In this document: positions 36,198-47,700 of the stretch, piece after piece
Numbering within the stretch: position 1 is the first letter of the stretch
Layout: each line of letters begins with the position of its first letter
Source: Rotaria socialis
Taxonomy: Eukaryota; Rotifera; Eurotatoria; Philodinida; Philodinidae
Length of the DNA stretch: 64,000 nt
Direction: 5' to 3'
Assembly: GCA_905331475.1 (NCBI GenBank)
Contig: CAJNYU010003614.1
Span: 62,001-126,000 of the forward strand
Program-made: the position numbers and the translations under genes
The notes under the pieces: generated by a model
What the model was told of the DNA's origin: nothing
The model's database searches: none
The model's input: only the letters and a program-made list of their open reading frames with translations

Positions 36198-37948
36198 ATG
36201 ATGAAGATTACATTTCTTGTTGTGTTGTTGTTTGTTTTAAAAAATGATGGACGACTCACGCGATATCAACGGCAAAGACATCGTTCTTTCCAATCGTCCG
36301 GAAAATTTCGTATTTCGCCAACTACCGGAGTTCGTATTGCTCTACCCAGTAAGTAATGGCCTATATTTTTTGCTAATTTTGCGTAAAACAAAATTTTGAT
36401 CTGCTTTTTAGCACCTGAACAACTCATATGGCAATCTCAAGAATTAGGTGTATTAATTCATTTTAATATGGCGACATATCTGAGTGATGATGGGTGTACA
36501 GATCAAATTGTTCCAAATATTTCGTTATTTAATCCATACCTATTGAATACAAATAATTGGGTTCAAACTATGGTTGATTTTGGTGCTAAATATGCTGTCC
36601 TTGTAGCAAAAGTAATAATTGGTTCGATTTTTCGAATATTTTTATCTTTAATGATAATAGCATGCATGTGGCTTTCTTATGGCTCCGTCAGATATAAAAT
36701 TTCCCTTGAGTCCATCAGGTGAAATCATTTCATACAATTATACTGTTGATTATTCGCCAGTACAAGGTATAGATATTCTTCAAGATTTTATACAAAGTTG
36801 TGAAGAACAACAAATACGCACTGGATTTTATTATACAGTCGTAACCAATACTTGGCTAAACGTCGATAGTGGTTTTGTAAGTTAATCTTTTTGCTTTGGT
36901 ATCCTTGGTATTTACTTACAAATGTATTGCAAAATATCTATTAAGGTACAAAATCGTACATTAAAACCAGGTCAAATAAATATAACTCAAGAAACATACG
37001 ATAATATTGTTTTACAACAATTGAGAGCACTATGGACGAAATATGGTGCTTTAGATGAAATTTGGTTTGATGGAGGGTTCGTTTCGTCAATAAACGAACA
37101 TTGAATTATTAATATGTCATTCTTTTCTATTGATCTAGATACACACAATCTTTAAAAGAGCCAATCATTGCCTTACTAAAAGAACTTCAGCCTCAATCAA
37201 TTGCATTCAATGGCTATGGTGTATCCTCGAATCCTGCTCGATGGATTGGTACTGAAATGGGTATTGCACCTGATCCAAATTGGTCAACAGGCATAACGAA
37301 TGATGGTGGTGATCCAAATAGTCCAATATTTTGTCCAGCGGAATGTGATACAACTCTTCAAGAACATGATCGTTGGTTTTGGGTACAATTATATTGAAAA
37401 TAATTAAGAATTTGTTTTGCTTTTGACGATCTTTTATTTAGGGCGTCAATGCAACACTGCGTTCACTTGAAGAATTAATTCAAGTCTATCATGAAACAGT
37501 TGGTCGCAATTGCTTATTGATGCTTGATCTTACTCCTGATCGAACAGGTCTCATTCCACCTGCTTATGCACGTCGTTATAAACAATTAGGTGATTTCATT
37601 CGTTCATGCTATGGGACCTCCGTTGAACCTACGAAACGTCTTACATTAGATCATTCAAATATATATATTCAGTTGTTTGATTCATCACCAGTTACAATTG
37701 ATCGTTCCGTTATTCAAGAAGATCAAACAAACGGTCAAGTCATACGTGCGTATACTGTTGATGTACAAATAGTTAATACAACAGATACAAATCAATGGTT
37801 TACAGTAGCGCAAGGCACAAGTATTGGTAATAAGAAAATTGATGTTTGGCAAGGAGGACTACAATTAATCAATGCCGTTCGACTAACGATTACGAAGTCT
37901 GTTGATCGACCTGTAATTAAATCATTTACTGTTCATTTGTGCAGTTGA
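36198..37948 (+). CDS. Secreted GH29-type alpha-L-fucosidase, 6 exons
   Basis: Predicted retaining glycosidase that removes alpha-linked fucose from glycans. Exons 36198-36348, 36412-36611, 36661-36876, 36946-37076, 37139-37382 and 37442-37948 give 482 aa. A hydrophobic signal peptide (MMKITFLVVLLFVLKNDG) suggests lysosomal or extracellular location. The GH29 barrel is seen in GVLIHFNMATYL, WVQTMVDFGAKYAVLVAKH and ALDEIWFDGG, where Asp231 is the expected nucleophile. Next come TEMGIAPDPNW and NCLLMLDLTPDRTGLIPPAY, then a C-terminal beta domain. The layout resembles the plant/bacterial-type enzymes (GH29 with LxLxPDRxGxIP) more than vertebrate FUCA1. The family's KHxDGF motif reads KHACGF here, so substrate binding may differ. 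AATAAA lies at about 38017. Confidence 0.87.
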
Positions 37949-39740
37949 AACAGCAAACATACGATTTACAATCTATGAGAAGTCTACTTTTGATTGTTTA
38001 ATTCTTAAAGCGTAAAAATAAATAATTGAAAAACAAAATTATAAATAATCAATTTTAATCAACAGTGAAAGTATTTATTATTCAGATGAACGAGCAAAAA
38101 AAGTGCAAAAATAAATATACTAAATGTTTCTAAAATTCTGATCGACGAAAGAAGCCTTTACTACACAGAATTTTTGCTAGAAATCTAAAATAAAATCTAA
38201 ATAAATATTTTATTTTCATAGATTCAAGTATAGGCTTTCGAACTATTTTCTAAAAATATATTGCTGCGCAAAATAAAGACAACATGTGAAATATCACATA
38301 TGAATTTCATTCTGTTGTGACCCTGTTTGATTCAGTTAACTTTTATTATTATATGAATTTTATAAATACAATAGGAATGAAATGAAAGTAATTATTTATT
38401 TTCTTATTTTTGCATATAAATAAGGTTTTTGAAGAGCGATAATATCAATCGAATTTATAATTCTTAGTTGAATACGTCGAAAACCAAATGAAGAAAACTA
38501 AATACCTACGAGAAAGAGTATGGAAATTTTACGACCAAAAAAAACAAGAAAATTGTCAATGAATATAACATGATGAACATTTGAGTAAGTACCACAGAGC
38601 CTAGAATTAGAGCATATGAATAAAATAGAGACAAGCAAATTTTAAAAATTGTTGAAGTAAAATAAAGAAAATACTTTTCCTATTTTTTTAAATGCTGTGA
38701 CATTCGTTCGCCATGTGTTAGTTAAATGCAGAGAAAAGTAATTTTTACAATTTAATAAATTAATGGGAGCAACGTTTTTAATGAGATTCTAAAAGAGAAT
38801 ATATCAGTTTACTATATGTTTCAGACTAAGACGTACACCATGGTTTTTGTTTCATAGAACAACTTGTATAGAAGATAAATAGTATTTCCAATAGTCAGAT
38901 CTCTTTTTGGGATGAGAACCAACTAGCTTATAATCGACATAGTAATTAATTGTTTACAATTAATGCTTTCATGTACAATTAAGATTTTCTATCTGACGCA
39001 ACCTTTATTCGATTTCTACCTTATTATTGTAGCCGATAGTTTGCTATAAATAAAAAAGCACGTTGAACATGAGATCTTCTAACTAGAGGCATCTTTCTGA
39101 GAGATCTTAAAGTGTTCTCATTATTATGTAGTGTTATCATTTTTAGAATAGCTAAAAAGGTATGATTTGCTGGAAAAAAAAACGTCAATTAGAATGTCTG
39201 TCTATATTTACGTTGCAGCGCATCTGCAAATAAAATGTTCAAAATAGTGTAAAAAATGAAATTCAGTATGTATAACTTACATACTATTTATTTTTCTTCA
39301 CCATGTAATATATTGATTCACAGGTTTTGCTTTTGCTCAACGTTTTTTTTTAATATTAGAAACACTCGTTCTCTGATGATAATCATCTTTGACATTTGAT
39401 TTAATCCGATCATCGATTCACGGATGTGAATGAGTGCGACATCTATGTTTCAATTGATGCGCGCATATAAACTTGATTGAAAGTCAATATTTTTAAAATA
39501 TTAGCGAAAAAAAATTATATTAATAATATATAGATTTCTAGTATGTTGCTCGTACAAGATATTAAGAAAATTATTTATAAAATTTCCTAATATAATTATG
39601 ATTCGTTATAGCTTCTAGCAATGACATCTATCAGCACACCAGTCTCGATTGGTAGAGTCAGATCTTCTCAAATTCAAATAGCATCGTATTTATTTGTTAG
39701 TTTGATTCCATATAGAATAATAATCAATTTTTAATAAACG
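37949..39740. other. Intergenic region, 1.8 kb
   Basis: AT-rich unique sequence. A 37-codon open frame at 39621-39734 ends just before the SPATA22-like start and could be an upstream ORF in the 5' UTR; it has no recognisable similarity. Confidence 0.6.
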
Positions 39741-40671
39741 ATGCACAATCGAACTACTGTGACAAATCTTCGTGAATTATCGATGACTTATAATAAATCT
39801 CGTACATCATCTTCAATAGGATTTAAACGAAAATCATCAGGCCATGTCCCATTACTCAGTACTAGTTCTCGTCCATTGTCAAATATGACAAATCTTGCAC
39901 AATCATCTGATATTAATAATACATCAAAACGCAAGGTGGATGAGTATGAAAATGATTCATTTAAGTATGATGTTCCTACAACTAATTATGCTTCGGTACG
40001 AAAACAACAACAAACACAATCATCATCATCTACAAAACGTGTTAAATCAACGCAATCATTTGTAACGGTTTGATGTCTATTCTGCGTTTTTTAAATTAAA
40101 AATTGAACGATATTATATTTTTCATAATAATAGAAAGCAAAATTGTTACCAGAAGATGGATCGTTACGATTAGTAACGTCAACAGTCCAAGGAATGAAAC
40201 ATTGGACAAATAAACATTTACCATATCCAATTCTATTTGAAGTTTTTGGTATATTTGAATTATTAAAATTGAAATTTTATTTTGATGTTTTTATCAAAGG
40301 TAAACTTGATTCTCAAGTAACGTCTTTATCATTAACAAATACACGGCAATTTTCATTAATCGATGAAAAAGATCGCATTGAATGTATATTTGCTGAAATG
40401 GATCAATCATTTTCTAACATTGATCGAGATGTTCAATTGCGGTAGAATATGAAAATATTGATAATTTATTTTTATTTTTATTCTTTTATTTAGAATTATT
40501 TGTCGATTGGAACCAAAAAGTAGTTTGGCTCGTTGTATAGCCATTCGTATAGCAAATAAAGATGAATGGAACGAAAAATATTCTATTATTAAACAGTGTG
40601 ACTTACAATTAAATGAAGATGATCTGAATTCAAAAAAGCTCAAAAAGAATAACAAAAAATTACAAAAATAA
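39741..40671 (+). CDS. SPATA22: SPATA22-like meiotic recombination protein, 4 exons
   Basis: In vertebrates SPATA22 pairs with MEIOB and binds RPA-coated single-stranded DNA during meiotic recombination. Exons 39741-40067, 40134-40248, 40300-40441 and 40494-40671 give 253 aa. The N-terminal 110 residues are Ser/Thr/Lys-rich and disordered, as in SPATA22. The conserved C-terminal OB-like part is recognisable from memory of the vertebrate protein: GSLRLVTSTVQGMKHW (cf. SLRIISAVIESMKYW), ILFEVFGKLDSQVTS (cf. LLFEVLAVLDSAVT) and RIECIFAEMDQ (cf. TLPCVFYEIDR), then RIICRLEP..CIAIRIA. Intron 2 (51 bp) is a multiple of three with no stop; removing it restores the family spacing. The tail is Lys-rich. 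The next gene starts 126 bp downstream. Confidence 0.72.
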
Positions 40672-40757
40672 TAATTTTTTTTGTTAAAAATGTCTTATTT
40701 GCTAGATATTTATTTTATCCTAGTCAACTATAATGATTTATTTATTTAATCAGATAG

Positions 40758-40763
40758 AATAAA
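40758..40763 (+). promoter_or_regulatory. Poly(A) signal between SPATA22-like and CBX genes
   Basis: AATAAA lies 87 bp after the SPATA22-like stop and 35 bp before the CBX start. It is the only such hexamer in this short spacer. Confidence 0.5.
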
Positions 40764-40779
40764 ACAATGAACTATTTTT

Positions 40780-40797
40780 TTCATTTTATTTTTCTAG
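40780..40797 (+). promoter_or_regulatory. Splice acceptor abutting CBX ATG
   Basis: A strong polypyrimidine tract ending TTTCTAG touches the ATG at 40798. With the gene ahead so close, this is the best trans-splice-acceptor candidate in the window. Confidence 0.55.
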
Positions 40798-42831
40798 ATG
40801 CCTGACGATAAAGAAGCACCAGTATACACAGCGGAAAAGATTCTACTTAAACGAATACGAAAAGTAAGAGCGAATGAGAATTTATTTGTTCCATAGTATT
40901 CTTTTATTGACTTATTAATGTAATTTAAAAAAATGACTTGAAGAACATGATACATGTCGGTGTATTCTGTCGCAGTCAGCACTGAGGAGTAGAACGATGA
41001 CTTAGGAAGTCGATCAGAAAAACTTTGTTAAGTTTGACTAATTAGTCAAGGAGGGTGACACATTTTGTTTTGGAAACTACTTAGTGTAAACAGCCAATAA
41101 AACATTAGAACTCCACTGGGGAAAAAGACGAAAAACTTTTTTTCATGATAAGGAACATGATTTAATCATTCGAAAATAGCACTAAATCTTCGTAGTATGT
41201 TCATATTAATTTCGATCCTGCAATCATTGATTAGCTGTTCTATGAAGAAAAAAAAACGAAAATCAATTGAATATTCGTTGTATTTAAGTAGTTGATGAAT
41301 GGCATGTCTGTATTTCGCGTACTTTAAAAAAGTTCAACGCTGTTCAGAAAAAGATTCCATGGTCTAATAATATAAGATAGTCAGTATGTTTTCAAATATG
41401 TAATTTGAGATAAATAGTCATTAGCAACTTTTAATAAATCATTACAAAGTCGATGATATCAATTTAGATTTTTCGAAATTTAAATAACTGAAAGAATTCT
41501 GAAGGGAACTAATGCAAAATTTTTGAAACTTCACTTTGTATTTTGAACTATGTAATATTTATTTCGAATCATTCGCACCAATTGCCATGTTTACAGATCG
41601 ATTGAAAATGTATCATTATAACAAAGAACTATGCCAAATCCATCGTTGGCATAACATTAACACAGATAGTAAATGCATGCTGTTTAAAAATCAAATATAG
41701 TTTTAAATTGATCCAAAAGAATACTAGTCAACATTTTAAATCTTGTTTTCATTGGTAAATGGCGATCATAAATCTATTGAGATCAAAATTTTATTTGAAA
41801 ATTGTCAATGAAAAAAATTCATTCGAACAAATACAATTTGTTTTTTCAATGGGTAGAACTTTCTATAGAAGAATTTAGAACAATTTAATCATATCAAAAT
41901 TACAGATCACATTAGTTCATCATTCAGAAAGATTTTTCATAGGGACATCACAAAACTGAGATTGAATCATTGAAAGTATTTCTCGTACGTTTTAATAGTT
42001 TATTTTATTAACAAATTGTTTATTCAATAGAATTTGATAAGTAAAATTTATTTTTCTAGGGAAAAACTGAATATTTAATTAAATGGAAAGGATGGGCTGC
42101 TAAGTGAGTAATTTGATGATCTTGTGCAGATCTAACTTATGATCAATGATTTTAGATGGAATACTTGGGAACCCGAGAAGCATATTTTAGATAAGTTACT
42201 TATTGCGGACTTTAATAACAGGTAAATAAAAAGAATTGATATGTATTTTTCTCACTACTATATATTTTATAGAAATCGGAAACGTCAAAAAAGTAAATCT
42301 GTAGTTCGCAATAGTGTAAATAAGCGTGATGCACCAATAAAAAGCCGTTCAAAAAGTACAGTTCGAACACTGCGCCTGCGTAGTTCAACATTATCAGATG
42401 TATCCACATCAGCAATTGTTTCTCCGACAACAAATGATGAAAATAATGACGATGAGGAAGCTATAGAAAAGAAAAAGTTTGATAACGATCGAGTTGAAGT
42501 ATATACACTTCGATCCAATCGAACAGAAAAAATTGAAAAAAATCAAACAGATCTATCTGATTCATCGAAAGAATCTGATCAAGATGAAGACCTACAAGAA
42601 GAAAAAAAGTCAATTGCTGCTGAAACATCAAAACTAGATGAATCTCTAAGAGAATTTTTATGGCAGCCAACTAAAATCTTAACATCAACAACAACAATAA
42701 CTGAAGTGACTGATCAAAATGGTGTAACAGTTTTAATTCGAGAGCTCAATGATATTCCAGCATCAAATATTATTAGTAGATCATCACGTTTTCTTGGCTA
42801 TGGACATGGAGGTCGTGGGGGAAGACACTGA
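40798..42831 (+). CDS. CBX: Polycomb chromobox protein (CBX2/4/6/7/8 type), 4 exons
   Basis: Subunit of canonical PRC1 that reads H3K27me3 in the nucleus. Exons 40798-40863, 42060-42103, 42156-42221 and 42273-42831 give 244 aa. The chromodomain spans residues about 9-60: YTAEKILLKRIRKGKTEYLI, KWKGWAAKWNTWEPE and HILDKLLIADF, with the aromatic-cage residues in place (Tyr9, Trp of KWKGW, Trp of NTWEPE). A basic NRKRQKSK stretch follows, similar to the AT-hook-like segment of CBX proteins, then an acidic linker. The C-terminal Pc box is WQPTKIL..TITEVTDQNGVTVLIRE (about 189-220), which binds RING1. An unusual Gly/Arg/His tail, GYGHGGRGGRH, follows. AATAAA begins one base after the stop. Intron 1 is 1.2 kb; the others are about 50 bp. 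Confidence 0.9.
40864..42059 (+). other. CBX intron 1, 1.2 kb
   Basis: Splits the chromodomain between KRIRK and GKTEY. AT-rich, no terminal repeats or RNA gene recognised. Confidence 0.7.
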
Positions 42832-42838
42832 AAATAAA

Positions 42839-43840
42839 TCGTTATTAATTTTGTTTTACCGGTATTTAAAATGTGTTCGTGTTTTAAAAAAAAATCAATT
42901 TTCTGTCTCATTTATCATGTATACGTTTAATGTGTGCGTTTAGAGAAAAAAAAACGGCAGTGACAGTCATCATAATTGTTTGTTTTTTCTTTCGTTTTTT
43001 AGTATATAAACTAGAATCTCTGTGTTTTTAATGCAACATTTTTTTTTCTGTATTTAAAAAATTCGATTCTTTATTAAAATTGATAAAGTGAATTCATTGT
43101 TTTCAAATTCAATTTGTTTTTAACGATGAAAACCTTGATTACCCGTGTAAATTTTCCATAAAAAATAAAAATAAAACTTTCTTTATGTTCATTTCATTTT
43201 TTTCTATATGTTTTCCATGAGTACGGAGTGAGCGGGATTTTTATTAGAACGTCTTTTTTTAATGAAATAAAAATGAGATTTATACTCCGCTATGAAGTAA
43301 AAGTATAGTTGAGGTTTCAACTCTAAAATCCGTCAGATTAAATCATGAATAACTCTACTATGCAAAGTTTTTCTATCTTCACTTAACTTCTATTCCAAAG
43401 AAATAGATCTTTCTTGTTGATGAAAGATATTTAGACATAAATGTTAAATTTTATGTTCAACGCGAATCTAAGTAACTAAAACTTCTTAAAAACATATTCA
43501 TTGATTTGAATCAAGCAACGCTATCTGTTCTCTGGTGAGAAGAATAAATGTGAAGTAAACTATAAAATCATTTTTCATTTTTCACGAAATAACAGTAACA
43601 ACAGAAAGTCAGACGTGCTCAATCTTATTGATGAAAAAACAAAAAACAAACTTTTCTGGCAAAAATATTGGACGAATCTTCTGATTCAAGAAAAATAAAT
43701 ATGTTGTTTGAAAGAACAAAGAGATGTTATTGTTATTATTCGATTCGAGCAGTCTAATGATCTATTTCATGAAAAGTTGTTGTCTTACTTCATTAATTTT
43801 CACATATTGAATAAAAAAGCAAATTATTAACGTACAACAT
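42839..43840. other. Intergenic region, 1.0 kb
   Basis: Between the CBX 3' end and the F-box gene. AT-rich, no feature seen. Confidence 0.65.
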
Positions 43841-43858
43841 TTTATTTAACTATTTTAG
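43840..43858 (+). promoter_or_regulatory. Splice acceptor abutting F-box ATG
   Basis: A T-rich tract ending TATTTTAG directly touches the ATG at 43859. Confidence 0.45.
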
Positions 43859-44773
43859 ATGTTTGAAATTTTACCAAATGAAATAATTCTTCTAATATTT
43901 TCTTTTCTTGAACTTACCGAGCTTCATCGAATATTTTCGTCGCTTAATTTTCGATTCAAATCTTTATTATACAATAATGATACACCTTTATATGCTCGTT
44001 TGGTTTCAAACATAACATTACCGTTGGATTCATTTCTTCATCGAATAAGCCAACTTTCGTTAATAGATTGGACACCAAACGATATTTTATTATTATTTCA
44101 AAGGTCAAACTTACCTCGACTTAATTATTTAGCTGTAGAATCATCTAATAATAATTATTTTGGTCGGCCAACAAATGATTTAATTCATCAAATACTTTGT
44201 CTACCAAGTCTTTCGAAATGTAAAGTAAATATTTCCCCAACTCTTTATATTCTTGATGTTCTGTTGCCTGCATCGCAGTCTATTCAACATTTGGATTTGA
44301 GTATGATAACACTTGATATGCTATTTAGTCTTTTAATCAATGTGCCTAAACTTCGTTCATTGAATGTTTGGCTGAATTCAAATGGAAGAATCTTTGATAG
44401 TAAAACTTATAAAGAATATTATTGTTTAAATCTAACAAAATTCACTCTTGGTCTTCATAATGATATTAAATTTGATGAAGTTGTATTTTTATTAAAACAC
44501 ATGCCTATATTACATTCATTCCAAATGTTTGGATCTGTTTGGGACCGAGGATTTTTAAATGAAAAACAATGGAAACATATGATTTTAGGTGAAAATTCAT
44601 TTCCATTGTTAAATAAAATTAAAATAAACTTGGACATTCGTTATACAGTCAGTATGCAAAATGTCAGTTCTGTTTTATCGCAATTTAATCAACACGTTTT
44701 TCATCAAACTAATTTTTCCATCACTTCTGATAAAATGTTTTGGTTTTATTTAACTTGTTTTTGGAATAGCTGA
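43859..44773 (+). CDS. F-box protein, intronless
   Basis: Single-exon frame of 304 aa. The N-terminal 40-residue F-box (EILPNEIILLIFSFLELTEL, then HRIFSSLNFRFKSLL) should bind SKP1 in an SCF ubiquitin ligase. The remainder is Leu-rich with irregular repeats (LPRLNYLAVESS, SIQHLDLSMITL, VPKLRSLNVWL) spaced like a diverged LRR-type substrate-binding region. Large families of such intronless F-box genes are common in bdelloid genomes (general knowledge). The frame ends at CFWNS, shorter than LRR F-box proteins that run to 450 or more residues, so it may be a short family member or C-terminally truncated. Substrate unknown. Confidence 0.8.
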   Translation: MFEILPNEIILLIFSFLELTELHRIFSSLNFRFKSLLYNNDTPLYARLVSNITLPLDSFLHRISQLSLIDWTPNDILLLFQRSNLPRLNYLAVESSNNNYFGRPTNDLIHQILCLPSLSKCKVNISPTLYILDVLLPASQSIQHLDLSMITLDMLFSLLINVPKLRSLNVWLNSNGRIFDSKTYKEYYCLNLTKFTLGLHNDIKFDEVVFLLKHMPILHSFQMFGSVWDRGFLNEKQWKHMILGENSFPLLNKIKINLDIRYTVSMQNVSSVLSQFNQHVFHQTNFSITSDKMFWFYLTCFWNS

Positions 44774-47700
44774 GTTCAATACCAGCACTTATTCTACTTT
44801 AGAGGATGTCTCAAAAGTCATATCAACAGAGTAAATTGACCAGCGAATCATTTCTATACAACATGCAAAATCGTTATGAAGCAATCTTTTTTCTGTAAGT
44901 TTTAATCAAGACTTTTTCAAATTTTCGTTAAAATCCACTTCATTATCAACTAGTAAAAAATCTACATAGTTGTCGTTTATGTAAACCAATATTAAATCTA
45001 CTAATACAATAAGTGTTTGTGTTGTAAGTTAATGAGATTGAATAGATTTCGATCGAATTAACAACCTCACACTGAAAATTACAGTTGTAAGTCTTTTCAC
45101 TACTGGATTCTTTTTTTTATGAAATCAAATGATGAAAGTTCGAATCAATGAAACGGAAGTATCTTTCGTTTTCAATCAGCACTATGTATGCTCTACAAAG
45201 ACATGCACAATCCATACGTATGTTTATCGATCATTGTGAGTGACTGAGCAATATCTTTTTGTTAGCCATAGATAGCATGACGCATTACATTTGATCTGTT
45301 ACAGAGGATAGGAAATATTTATCTATGTGTTTCTCTTCGAATCTATGAATGTATAGACTGCTCTTATTGTATAAGTGTATTTTACAGTATATGTGTAAGG
45401 TAATCACAAAACTAAATTTAGAAAGAACTTTTGTAATCGTATTGGAATTGAAATGTTTCGACAAAAAGAAAATTACATTTCAAATACAGGACAAATATCG
45501 TACAGAGAATCCTCGAAAGCCCTCGTTTTTTAATTGCAACGAAAAATAGATTAGAAATTTTGCTTTTGCAGAAAATGTGATATTTCATTCAAAATCTAAT
45601 ATTTCGGTTCAGATTAGTCGATGAAAGTCTATGTTTTAAATTTGTAATTTTAGATGCGAAAGTTTTCATTTGACTCGATGATATCTAAATTTATAAGTTC
45701 ACAACATAAAGACCTCTATTATTAGCTAAAAATGATTCTAGATAGAAACAATATGAGAATTAATATTATAAGAATAACATACCTTCTTCTTCCTCCAATG
45801 GCAAGCTTTGAAAACATCTCATAAACTTAATAGATACCAAGAGCGAGTTCGTATAAAAGTAAAATTCATGGAATGAAAACATGAGATCAATTATGAGTAG
45901 ATAGGTTCACGAGAACAAATGCATGATCGGCACACAATCAATGAATAAAAGCGAGACCATTCATAACGTTTTAAGAATTCTCTATTCGATAATAATTTAC
46001 AACGGAATTGATAAATATTATTATAGAACACAGAGGTCAGAATCTAGATAGACTAAAATAAAGTTTTATAGACAAGAAAAACAAACGACTCACAGTGCGT
46101 TTAGAAGTTCGTTATTCATTTGAAAAATATCATTATTGATTTCATAAGAAAAGCTTTTGGTTCTTTTTTATTTCTGTGCTATAATACTGTATCATACGTT
46201 GATACATTCTAGGATAGAAATCGATTCGATTAGCCAGTAGTTGTCTTTTCATCACGATGAATCAAAGTAGTCGATTGTACAGGTGAAATGCTTCTGATTT
46301 ACGTTTTCATTTTTTTCACTAGCATTCTGCTTAGTTAAATTTTTTGTTGTTAATATTTAGTTTCATAAAAACAATTTTAGAATGATAATTTTTTTAGTAT
46401 AAAAAAATCCATATAAAAATAACGTTCGTTGAAAATAATTAAGTTCACATGTTCCAAGGAAGTTCAAATTTTTATAATTAATGCAAAATTGACTTATTTT
46501 TATAGTGCAACGTTTAAAATCTATCTCCCGATTAGAATATTTCAAATGTATTATTGTGTAACTGCAGTTTTAATATGATGACTTTTGTGACATCCTGTAG
46601 AGAGACTGAAAAACGTGAAGACAATTTTGTACAGTTTTGTTGTAAAAGTGATAATACAGTTTTTTTTTAATAATAAATGCATTTGTATCGTAGAATCGTT
46701 GGTAATTTTCAACAATTTTATTCGAATTTATTGGATGTATCTTATATTTCTAGATCAATTCATAATTATCGTGAGATTTTTAATAGAATATTATCATTCA
46801 TATCGAATAGAATTTATCTAAACTTATGCTTTGCTTATTTAATACAAATCATTCTCTCTTCTTCTTTGACTTCAAATCGTCTCATAGAATAGAAGTCGAA
46901 TTGCAATGTTATAACGTGTAAACGTGATAGAAGCTCACCGTATTCAAACGAGCACAATGTATGAATGCAAATAATCAAACAATTTATTACCTTTTTTTTT
47001 GCATTTTTCGGGTTATGATTTCTTTAGTATATCAAAAGCTTGGTTTGTCCTACTTGTTTTCCAATGATAAAGAAGTTAGCAATTTTAGACAGCTGGAATT
47101 TGAATAGCTCAGAGTATCGATGAGAAAGCACTAATCGAGGATTGGGAAAGCTAGATAGTAGATATGCATGAATATCATTTAGTTAGACTGTTTTTGTTTT
47201 CGTAGAAAGTTATAGACAATCTAAAAATCAAATGATATTAACTTCAAAGAAGTTGACAACAGTTTGAATAAATATTTAATTAGGTAATGAGACACCGCTC
47301 AAACTGTGTGATGATTGGCTCAAATTATGCAAGATTTGATCAGCGTCTTAAAGTAAATCCCAATATGTAATGAATAGAATATCTATTTATGCACCACTCA
47401 TAAGATCTGAATTGTCGACTTCATAAAAATGAGAGGTTTTCATCAGGTATTAAAGGACTTACTTTTTACTTTTTTCAAGATAAATCAAACATAAATCCTT
47501 CCGTTTTTTATATGAACATGAAGTTCTAAGATGACTTTATTTAATAGATTCTGATAGGCGCATACGTCATGGGATTTTTATTTCAAACCTTATCCAAAGT
47601 TTGAGCATTTTTCGAACAAAAAAAGTATCTCGATATAAACGGTTTGATATATCTAATTCATGTTAAGTTGTGTACTAAATGTTTCACTTAGATTGCCTGA

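Noticed and set aside
39621-39734. 37-codon frame (MTSISTPVSIGRV...) as a first SPATA22 exon
   Set aside because: No splice pairing tried gives a phase-compatible, stop-free join to 39741; at most a uORF.
42285-42518. 77-codon minus-strand frame rich in Ser
   Set aside because: Antisense shadow of the CBX last exon.
45120-45160. GTTCGAATC resembling a tRNA T-loop
   Set aside because: No acceptor stem, D-arm or anticodon arm could be folded around it.
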